Part shown: in pieces, positions 1 through 7,301 of the stretch | How the letters are laid out: the number at the start of each line of letters is the position of its first letter | Position numbering within the stretch: position 1 is the first letter of the stretch | NCBI GenBank assembly: GCA_964200075.2 | Contig: CAXNAA020000341.1 | Location: 1-22,315, forward strand | DNA length: 22,315 nucleotides | From: Sphacelaria rigidula | Taxonomy: Eukaryota > Phaeophyceae > Sphacelariales | Reading direction: 5' to 3' | Made by a program: the position numbers and the translations under genes | The notes under the pieces: model-generated | Seen by the model: only the letters and a program-made list of their open reading frames with translations | What the model was told of the DNA's origin: nothing | The model's database searches: none

Positions 1-421
1 CCTCGGCTCTACTTCTCCAACTCCTCGCGACGTTAACACGCCCTGAGCTGGTCTCGTTTGCTGCAAACTGATCAGGCCTGCAGACTTCCCTATCTTGAAA
101 TGTCAGCTGCTTTTCAGCGAAACTACCGCCTCAGCGGACTTAATGAACGTTCATTATAGACCTCTGTCACTCAAGATCAGATTGCCATGTGGACTCCTCC
201 CATCACAGGCACATGGACTTCAGCAGCTTTAGTTATTTATGTATGAACCCTCAGCATAGTACAGGAGAACAGGACCATATAGCCTCTCTCCACCAGAGTA
301 GCAAAGCCAAGCCTACTCGCCATGGAGGTCACCATCATAGAGTCCGGCAATCAGACCCGCAACTCCACCTACAATGTCCCTGACCTTACGTAACAATGGT
401 GGCTAGGTCTACAGCTCCATG
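1..421. other. Left-edge sequence without recognisable gene
   Basis: No convincing ORF is present. The only notable structure is a perfect 16-bp palindrome at 141-156 (TAATGAACGTTCATTA). A palindrome of this length is not far from chance expectation in 22 kb, so I assign it no function. Confidence 0.5.
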
Positions 422-611
422 TACCACTGCAGAGTTGTCTTGCGCTGAGTGTACCATCCTGTACTCCAGATAATGGGGTCATCTTTTGAGCGGCTCTTGA
501 AAAGTTCTGTTTGTTTCAGAAGTTCTCGAAAAGTTCTGCTCGTTTTTCTGTCACAGAAATCCAATACCGGATCTGGACTAGCCTGAGACAACAACCAATT
601 GGAAAATTGGA
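422..611. repeat. Dispersed repeat, copy A (about 190 bp)
   Basis: This segment is repeated in the same orientation at 918-1110, offset by about 496 bp. The two share long identical runs, such as the stretch from the ACTGCAGAGTTG motif through the ATAATGGGGTCATC motif, and both end near ACAACAAC. Each copy contains an internal partial duplication around GAAAGTTCTG-type motifs. The minus strand is open through much of it and gives similar peptides in both copies (key residues SQAxPDPVLDFCDRK). It could therefore be a duplicated coding fragment or part of a larger transposon. I see no terminal inverted repeats and no target duplication. Identity is high by eye but was not computed. Confidence 0.75.
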
Positions 612-917
612 AAATTATCGCACATTTCAAGGAAAACGGTAAGCACGTAGAAGACGCAACGAAAAAATGAGTGTATACAGCAGCTTTTCCAGCAACATGA
701 TCCGACTGTGTGTAGTACGGATGCGAGACAAATCATTTTTAACCAGCCCCATTGATCGTCTTGTTGACGGTAGTGGTACATATGGGGGGTGGGAGTACGC
801 GGGAAGAAATTTAACGGGTGGGGGGGTGTGGTGTGCGAGCGGTCAAACGTACATATTCTGAAAAAATTACTGCAGAACTGCTTTCTATCTTGTGTTCACT
901 GTACTCTGCACATCATA

Positions 918-1110
918 TACCACTGCAGAGTTGTCTTGCGCTGAGTGTACCACCCTGTACTCCAGATAATGGGGTCATCTTTTGAGCGGTTCTTGAAATG
1001 TTCTGTTTGTTTTTTTTAAAAGTTCTCGAAAATCTCTGCTAGCTTTTCTGTCACAGAAATCCAACACCGGATCTGGAACAGCCTGAGACAACAACCCATT
1101 CAAAAATTGG
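918..1110. repeat. Dispersed repeat, copy B (about 190 bp)
   Basis: This is the second copy of the repeat at 422-611, in direct orientation, with scattered substitutions and small indels. One indel lies in the T-run near 1010-1018, where copy A has a mixed sequence. The 306-bp spacer between the copies (612-917) has no recognisable gene. It contains a G-rich stretch near 782-830. Confidence 0.75.
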
Positions 1111-1594
1111 ACCTGAAGCAGCACAATACTCCAACACCCACACTGAGGATGTTTGCGATTGTGTAACACGTGTTCAAATCACTTGCTCCGCAGGTTTCCG
1201 TTCGCAACCCGATGGCAGTTCCTTCTATGCTCGCGGCTTGCTACTACAAGTATGTAGATTTTCATCTTAGACCAAAGTGGCGAATTCAGACTTTTGGAAA
1301 GTGCTGCAAGACACGTCGCAAACACATTACTGTGCCAAGTGAAAGCTATTCTCGGTATACGTGATGCGGCGATGCGAGCAACAAAAGGGGGTCACAGACG
1401 TTTGTTTTCAAGTGCGCTCACCGTCATTCAGCACTGCGACCGTGCATACGTTTTTCTGCTGATAATTCGCGATACTTAGACGGTGCCTGCGACAGGGCCA
1501 CACTTGGCCACCACAGTGACGTCTAGGAATTCTGACAAGCTCTCACCATCGACGAGCAAGACTCAGCTCAAACACCGCGGCAATGACTTCATAT
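1111..1594. other. Non-coding stretch 3' of the PPR gene
   Basis: Only short unremarkable ORFs are present and I recognise no feature. The right end overlaps the region where the minus-strand PPR transcript should terminate. Confidence 0.4.
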
Positions 1595-1600
1595 TTTATT
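1595..1600 (-). terminator. AATAAA polyadenylation signal of the PPR gene
   Basis: The plus strand reads TTTATT, giving AATAAA on the minus strand about 40 bases downstream of the PPR ORF stop codon. It is also about 105 bases downstream of the alternative stop reached if the terminal frameshift is ignored. The motif and spacing fit a canonical eukaryotic poly(A) signal. Cleavage was not observed. Confidence 0.5.
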
Positions 1601-1639
1601 TGGGCCAATGTGTCAAAACTCTCTCCCAGCCACCCGCAG

Positions 1640-4276
1640 TCAGCGCCTACGTGTTAATATCCCCCGCGTGTGCTGATCACAGAGTGAGGGGTTCTCCTCG
1701 CATGCTACATCTCGACAAACAGGTGCAACGGCCCCACCCCTTGCTTGCAATCCTTGCATGCTCTTGATGGTCGAATTAAAGCATACCACATCTGGGGTTA
1801 TTCCCTTCGTCTCCATGACAGCCAACAAACCCAACGTCATCTTCCACTGTCCGTGATCACCGCATGCCTTCATGGTCAGGCTGTAGCTGATCAAGTCTGG
1901 GGCGATGCCCTCAGTCTCCATCTTGGCCAACAGGTCGATAGCCCTCGCCCACTCCCCGCAATCCCCACACGCTTTGATGGCTGCGTTGTAACTCACCACG
2001 TCCAAGGGTATACCTTCACTTGGCATTTCTGCCAAAAGATCTAAAGCTTGATCCAACTGTCGGGCATGGCCGCATGCGACAATGGCCGTGCAATAGCTGA
2101 TCACGTCTGGACTAATTCCATTCGCCCGCATCTTGACCAGCAGATCCAATGCCTTTTCCCACTGCCCACCGTCACCGCATGCCTTCATGGCGGAATTGTA
2201 GTTCACCACGTCTGGAGGAATGCTTCTGTCTTCCATCTCAGCCAAAAGATCTACTGAACACTTCCACTGTCCACAATCTCCGCATGCTTTGATTGCTGAA
2301 TTGTATGTAATGACGTCGGGAGAAACACCTCTGACTTGCATCTCAGCCAATAGTTCCAAAGCCTTCTCCCATTGCCGGCCGTCCCCGCATGCCTTGATGG
2401 TCGAATTGTACGTGATGATGTCAGGGGTCACACCCCTCCCTGACATTCCGGCCACAACATCCAAAGCCTTGGACCACTGCCCGCTGTCACCACAGGCCTT
2501 GATCGCGGAGTTGAAACTGATCACGTCCGGAAATATACCATTCGCCTCCATGGTATCCAAGAGATGCAAAGCCTTCGACCACTCCCCACCGTCGCCGCAC
2601 ACTTTGATGGCCGAATTGTATGTGAACAAGTCGGGCGAGAGGCCGTCGGCATGCATCTTTGCCAATAGATCCAAGGCCTTCTCCCACTGTCCGCTATTCG
2701 CGCATGCTTGAAAGGCTGAGTTGTATGAGATAATGTCGGGAGTGATACCCCTGCCCCGCATCTTCGCCAACAACTTCAACGCGTTCTCCCACTGCCCGCA
2801 ATCCACGCATGCTTGAATGGTCGAATTGTACGTAATCAAGTCGGGGGAAATGCCCATCGCCGGCATCTTGCCCAACAACTCCAAAGCTTTTGACGACTGC
2901 TTGCCATCGCCACACACTTTGATGGCCGTGTTGAAGCTGATCACGTCTGGCGAAATGCCTCCTCCCTGCATCTCCTCCAACAAATCCAACGCCTTCGACC
3001 ACTGCCTCCCGTCACCGCATGCCTTGATGGCGGAGTTGTAATTCACCACGTTCGGAGCGATGCCGCTTCTCCGCATGTCGGTCAAGAGATCCAGTGCCTT
3101 CTCCCACTGCCCGCAGTCCCCGCACGCTTTGATGGCGGAGTTGTAACTGACGACACTCGGAGCAACGCCCATTTCCCGCATTTCGAACAAAAGATCTAAC
3201 GCCTTTTCCCACTGCCGGCAATCGCCGCATGCCTTAATCGCCGAGTTATATGTAATGACGTCGGGGGAGAAACCCTTCCCTTGCATTTCTGACAGCAGAT
3301 CCAAGGCCTTCTTCCACTGCCGGCCATCCCCGCACGCTTTCACAGCAAGATTGTAACTAACTACAGTAGGCCTCATACTTGATTGCATCTGGGCAAAGAC
3401 TCTCAGGGCCTGTTCCCACTGCCCGAAATCTCCGCATACTTTGATGACAAAGTTGTAGTTTGCCACGTCACGAGGAATCCCCCTCGATTGCATCTCCGAC
3501 AACAGAGCAACCGCCCTCGCCCACTGCCCGCACTTGCCGCACACAGCAATAGCGGAGGTGTAGCTCACGACATCGTGGGCAATGCCATTCGAGTCCATCT
3601 CGTCCAGCAACTTCAAAGCTATCGACCATTGTCTACCGTAACCGCACGCTTTGATGGCCGCGTTGTAGCTTACCACGTCCGGGGCGATATCGTTTGTTTG
3701 CATGTCGGCCAACACGCCCACAGCTTCCTGCCACCTCCCGCACTTCCCTAATGCACTCATAGCCGCACTAGATACACGTAACGCGTCCACATCGGGATCC
3801 GTGAGGGACTCTGACAACACCAGTTCGACTTTTCGCCAATCTCGCCGCCGGCCAGCCTCTTTCAACTGCCGCATGACCGACTGCCCCTTAGATTGCCCGG
3901 ACGGACGTGCGCTGCGTGCTCTTGTCTTGCTCAGCTTTTCACTGCGTACCTTTGACCATCGGTGAACGCGGGCATTGGAGGCAACTCCTGTTGACGCTAG
4001 CGGTACGTGGGATGTCACGCCGTTCTCGACACCTCCCACGGTAGCGCCAGGCAGTCGATTCGCTACAAGCTTGAACTTGCTTTCTCCTGGTGTACGTGCC
4101 GGCGTGGCAGTGATCAAGTGATCGGGCGGTTCGACCCTTGCTTCTCCATGTGAAGCTGCGGAGTTAGTAAAGCTACACAGGTGGACAGGAACGGACGTTT
4201 GTACTCCATGCATCAGCCGCCGTCGCGTGGTGTTGATGGATCGCGCCGCGGTGCCTACGGGACATTGGCAGATCAT
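1640..4276 (-). CDS. P-class pentatricopeptide repeat (PPR) protein, probably organellar
   Basis: The product is a helical-repeat, sequence-specific RNA-binding protein. This family usually acts in mitochondria or plastids on RNA processing, stability or translation. The open frame reaches 4420 but begins there with GTG just after a TAG. The first in-frame ATG is at 4276, giving 878 residues. The N-terminus is rich in Arg, Ser and Thr with few acidic residues over the first 30 or so, resembling an organelle transit peptide. A basic linker follows to about residue 133. Two degenerate motifs lie at about 134-200, then eighteen 34-35-residue motifs at 201-829 with the pattern VxYNxAIKACGDxGQWxKALxLLxEMxxxGIxPD. 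A broken motif follows from 830. Most motifs have Asn at position 5 and Asp at 35. No E, DYW or SMR domain is visible. No intron is apparent. The last 40 residues are out of frame with the repeat because of an extra base near 1762. Confidence 0.92.
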   Translation of the reverse strand: MICQCPVGTAARSINTTRRRLMHGVQTSVPVHLCSFTNSAASHGEARVEPPDHLITATPARTPGESKFKLVANRLPGATVGGVENGVTSHVPLASTGVASNARVHRWSKVRSEKLSKTRARSARPSGQSKGQSVMRQLKEAGRRRDWRKVELVLSESLTDPDVDALRVSSAAMSALGKCGRWQEAVGVLADMQTNDIAPDVVSYNAAIKACGYGRQWSIALKLLDEMDSNGIAHDVVSYTSAIAVCGKCGQWARAVALLSEMQSRGIPRDVANYNFVIKVCGDFGQWEQALRVFAQMQSSMRPTVVSYNLAVKACGDGRQWKKALDLLSEMQGKGFSPDVITYNSAIKACGDCRQWEKALDLLFEMREMGVAPSVVSYNSAIKACGDCGQWEKALDLLTDMRRSGIAPNVVNYNSAIKACGDGRQWSKALDLLEEMQGGGISPDVISFNTAIKVCGDGKQSSKALELLGKMPAMGISPDLITYNSTIQACVDCGQWENALKLLAKMRGRGITPDIISYNSAFQACANSGQWEKALDLLAKMHADGLSPDLFTYNSAIKVCGDGGEWSKALHLLDTMEANGIFPDVISFNSAIKACGDSGQWSKALDVVAGMSGRGVTPDIITYNSTIKACGDGRQWEKALELLAEMQVRGVSPDVITYNSAIKACGDCGQWKCSVDLLAEMEDRSIPPDVVNYNSAMKACGDGGQWEKALDLLVKMRANGISPDVISYCTAIVACGHARQLDQALDLLAEMPSEGIPLDVVSYNAAIKACGDCGEWARAIDLLAKMETEGIAPDLISYSLTMKACGDHGQWKMTLGLLAVMETKGITPDVVCFNSTIKSMQGLQARGGAVAPVCRDVACEENPSLCDQHTRGILTRRR
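1800..3700 (-). repeat. Tandem 105-bp coding repeats inside the PPR gene
   Basis: About eighteen in-frame units of 105 bp (one of 102 bp) encode the PPR motifs. Neighbouring units share long near-identical nucleotide runs, for example plus-strand GCATGCCTTGATGGC-type cores in most units. This suggests recent internal duplication or gene conversion rather than only protein-level constraint. It also keeps antisense frames open across the array, which creates spurious plus-strand ORFs. Confidence 0.9.
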
Positions 4277-5233
4277 CGTGCGTGCCAAGCGTCGAAATAG
4301 AAGAGAGGCCTGCAATACAGCAGAGAAAACAAGAGACGGGACTGAGAACTCGCCAGGCAAGAAAATTATGAACACCACTTCGGATCGTCCCGACCTTCGA
4401 CCAGAGCAAGCATGGAACACGACAAGCTACACGTTTGAAGGGTTGCCTTAAGGTGGGGCAGTATCGTGATGTATTGATACTTGTCGACCCTAGCGTCAAC
4501 ATTTCTTCATACGAATGGGAAATGACATTTGGCGGAGATCATGCTTCGAATGGCCTTCGCTACCTGAAGAAAAGCCTTTCTGACAGATCACATTGCACGT
4601 ATCACGGTAGGAGTCGTCGACTGCCGAAGCAATAAGTACAAAATAATTACATGCCCAGATTTTATCAACACCTCCTGATCTCCAACATGTTGGCATCAAA
4701 CGTTCACTGTGATGAAGAGTAGCACGCGAAAAGAACTTGGAAAAACTGCCAACTACCATACTACAGAAATCGCGTGACAGAGATACTGACTACTTTACTT
4801 ATCGGCACACATCATACCTCCTGCATTCAGACGGTCAAGTGATATCTACAGGTGGTGGATCTCCGGAGAACATGCGCGATAGTGCACCGGATCGCACAGA
4901 TCTTCAGAGATCCGAAAATGCCGTGCAAACTGCGAACAAACATCTTCAAGGTGCTTGGGATAGAGCACAATACTCAGGCCGCTTCTTATAGACTGAAATA
5001 AATTCTCTCTGAGGACTGCCCTTTTGAACCTTTCATCACGAATTATTGGCGGATTTGGCCTTCCCGGAAAGATTCGCTATATTTTTCACGAGGATTCCAG
5101 CGCGCATGTCGGATCTTTCGTACCCTCACTTTTACTTTTGGCCGGAATCTGGATTTTGTCAGTCACCTGAAAAAACTTCGAGTTGTCGGGCAGTTCTCAG
5201 AGAGATTTGTTTTCAGTCTGTAAGAAGCGGCCT
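4277..5233. other. Upstream region of the PPR gene, no other gene seen
   Basis: This segment should contain the PPR promoter and 5' leader on the minus strand. I do not see a convincing TATA box or initiator. The short ORFs here (for example around 4737-4991) lack an ATG start or any recognisable motif. Confidence 0.4.
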
Positions 5234-5471
5234 TAGGCTTCAGCTCCGTCTGCACGCACAAGGTTTAGCTTAACCCTTAGACGGCGAGGGTAGGTAATAA
5301 GTTGATTCGACATCAGTTTCACGTGAAAATAGTATGCATGGCCCAGATGGACTACTATCGCGGTCTGAGGGTTAATTTGGGTTTTGGGCGCTCAAAATAA
5401 GTTTTTTTTCAAAAACTTGAGGCGAGCATAATATTTTTGACGAGCTCAAAATATGCTTGAAACGGGCATAT
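5234..5471. mobile_element. TA-type MITE, copy 1: interrupted and 3'-truncated
   Basis: The left end (TAGGCTTCAGCTCC onward, to the AAGGTTTAGCTT motif at 5260-5271) matches the left end of the intact copy at 5729. The internal part resumes at 5376 (TTTGGGTTTTGGGCGCT) and continues to about 5471 (AACGGGCATA). There the similarity to copy 2 stops and the right inverted repeat is missing. The 98-bp TTAA element at 5274-5371 lies between the two homologous parts. Divergence from copy 2 suggests this is the older or more eroded copy. Confidence 0.7.
5274..5371. mobile_element. 98-bp TTAA-flanked (piggyBac-type) MITE, nested
   Basis: The element is bounded by TTAA at 5270-5273 and TTAA at 5372-5375. 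Its ends are inverted repeats of about 20 bp (5274-5293 against the complement of 5352-5371) matching at 16 of 20 positions, beginning CCCTTAGAC and CCCTCAGAC. A TTAA target duplication and ends starting CCC(T) are hallmarks of the piggyBac superfamily. There is no coding capacity, so it would be non-autonomous. The empty site is inferred from the sister host element, which reads AGCTTGATTTGGG at 5763-5775 where this one would read AGCTTAATTTGGG. Confidence 0.7.
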
Positions 5472-5728
5472 AGTTGTGATGAAATTTTATGCGCCTCCTC
5501 CAGCCATTGCAGCAGCTGTCTGAAAGCGACCCCTATGGCCTATGGCGTGACTCGTCACTCGTCACCCGTCACCAGACAGGCTTCAATACTTCAAACTGCC
5601 ATGGTTGCGGGTCTGATCCGGGAACGCTTCACTGTATATTTCATGTACGTGATACTATGTTGAATTGAAAAATATAATCAAGATTTTTAACCATAGTTGC
5701 ACATGGGGCCACTCCCCACTACAGCGTT

Positions 5729-5874
5729 TAGGCTTTAGCTCCATATGCGCGCATAAGGTTTAGCTTGATTTGGGTTTTGGGGGCTTAAAATAAGTTTTTT
5801 CTTCAAGATCTTAGGGCAAGCAAGCAAGATGAGCATAGTTTAAAAAAAAAACGCGCATACGGAGCTAAAGCCTA
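5729..5874. mobile_element. TA-flanked MITE, copy 2 (146 bp, intact)
   Basis: The terminal 23 bases (5729-5751, TAGGCTTTAGCTCCATATG and following) are the reverse complement of 5852-5874 with one mismatch. The outermost TA on each side is the likely target duplication, leaving 21-bp inverted repeats that start GGCTTTAGC. The interior is AT-rich and non-coding and shares sequence with copy 1. TA duplication is typical of Tc1/mariner-derived elements, but the family assignment is inference. The right end abuts the minisatellite starting at 5878. Confidence 0.75.
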
Positions 5875-5877
5875 GCA

Positions 5878-6055
5878 ATACTCCAGGTATTCCGAAGTAA
5901 CCGATTATTCAAGCACAAACTAGAGTACCCGGAGTATCGACTGCCGGACATACTGGGTATGCCGAAGTACCTAGGGTACTGAGTACCGAAAATACAGCGT
6001 ATTCCCGAGTTCTACGAAGTACGCACCTACCAATAGGCTTTACTGGCTACAGTAC
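5878..6055. repeat. Degenerate ~41-bp minisatellite, locus 1
   Basis: Motifs of the type TACTGGGTATGCC, GAAGTACC, GGAGTATCGACTGCCGG recur with a spacing of about 41-42 bp (for example 5951 and 5993). One unit is shortened. The same motifs form the larger array at 11405-11770. No coding role is supported. Confidence 0.65.
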
Positions 6056-6530
6056 CGTTGACATACCGTGAAGGTAGATATACGTTAAGGTGGTTGACGA
6101 CAGGTTGATACCGCGTGCGTTACAGCCGATGGCACGAATCTTTCGTCTCTCGAATGAGAACAATCGGTGGAATTCACGCGGAAGTTCAGACTTGCCCCAA
6201 GCACCCCTTCATCAAGGAACCCGCAGTGAAGCAGTTGCCCCGTACAGAGGACACCATAACGCACTCTTGGATACCCGACAACAATCCCGTCCATCGCGAA
6301 AAAGAAGTACTGCTGTACTGTGTTGCTGTACGGTGCTTTGTCGGCGTATCAATTGTGATAAGTTTCATTCTCGTGTACGTTGTTCAACATCTTCGGAGGG
6401 GCGAGCATTAGCGTAGCGTCTTGTAATCGGACCGTCCTCTAGTGGGAACGTTCCTTGCACACGTTTCCCAGACCTCGGCGAGGCTTTCTTAGCGTACTGT
6501 AGACTCTTGCCGCCATTGCTACCTACTAGA
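6056..6530. other. Non-coding stretch between repeats
   Basis: Two overlapping plus-strand frames of about 100 codons occur at 6090-6416 without recognisable motifs. I treat them as chance. Bases 6494-6523 (TGTAGACTCTTGCC, CCATTGCTACC) resemble a portion of the dispersed repeat at 6674-6702, so an eroded extra fragment of that repeat may begin here. Confidence 0.4.
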
Positions 6531-6945
6531 CAAGCTTTATGGAGCTGCTATTGTACACAGCGGCAGGGATCGCGCATCTATGTGGAAAATGAACTAAGCA
6601 CTAGGCAACAATGGTGTCTGAGTTTGTCTAGCTCTAGTTTGACTACTTGTCGGTAGTAAACGAGCTTTGGGGGTGATGTAAACTCTAGCCATCATTGTTA
6701 CCTAGGTTAGGTACACTAATGCAGCCAGGGCAACGTGTAGGAGGCACGTTTACAGCTGGGTGATGGATCGCGGGTCTGCGAGTATCATCGGTGGAGTCCG
6801 TGAGTGTTCCATTTCGATTGTTTGGAGCTGCTTGCTCAATCTCCGGGAGAGAAGCTGGGATGCTTCTCTCCGGCATCATTAACAGCTAAGGGAAAATATA
6901 TGAAGAAAAACTGAAGTTACGCGCCCTTGATGGGAGGAGTTCACG
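6531..6945. repeat. Dispersed ~410-bp repeat, copy 1
   Basis: This segment is alignable in direct orientation to 10764-11170. Shared blocks in the same order include CAAGCTT followed by TATGGAGCTG, then ATGTCTGAGT or GTGTCTGAGT, GAGCTTTGGG, CCATTGTTAC or CATTGTTACC, GTACACTAATGCAG, TGATGGATCG, TTTGGAGCTG and GGCTGGGATGCT-like sequence. Divergence is substantial by eye, so the duplication or insertion is old. There is no sustained ORF and no terminal repeat I could fix. Confidence 0.7.
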
Positions 6946-7301
6946 TAGCTGAAACTCATGAACGTTCAATACTTCCACTGAAGAACGGCTGACACATCAA
7001 GACAGGTATAATCCTGCAGGCCTGATTAGCATCAGCAAAAAAGACCAGGCCAAGGCGTGTCTACGTCGAGAGGGGCTGGCTGAAGCATAACCAAGGAGGT
7101 TCTGAGGTAGTGCTGGGGCGGGCTATGGTGCCACTCGCGCGCAGGGCGCGGGGGGTTGATCAACAGCTGGCTTGCCTCGATAGCCTGCCAAAAAACGGCG
7201 CAAGTACCGCGTGCGAGAATCCATAGGATCACGCGATGGCTGGCTCAAGGTTGGCCAGCCGCGGTGAAGAAGAGGGATCCAAGGACTTCAAGATGTGGTG
7301 A
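6946..7301. other. No feature recognised
   Basis: Nothing beyond short ORFs is visible. From about 7050 onward the plus strand becomes G/T-rich, a bias that continues through the putative pseudogene. Confidence 0.4.

Noticed and set aside
2220-2711. Plus-strand ORF of 163 codons antisense to the PPR gene, and similar ones at 1745-3965
   Set aside because: They are the mirror of the 105-bp tandem repeats. The period is a multiple of three, so an antisense frame stays open through the array, and the peptides simply repeat the same unit.
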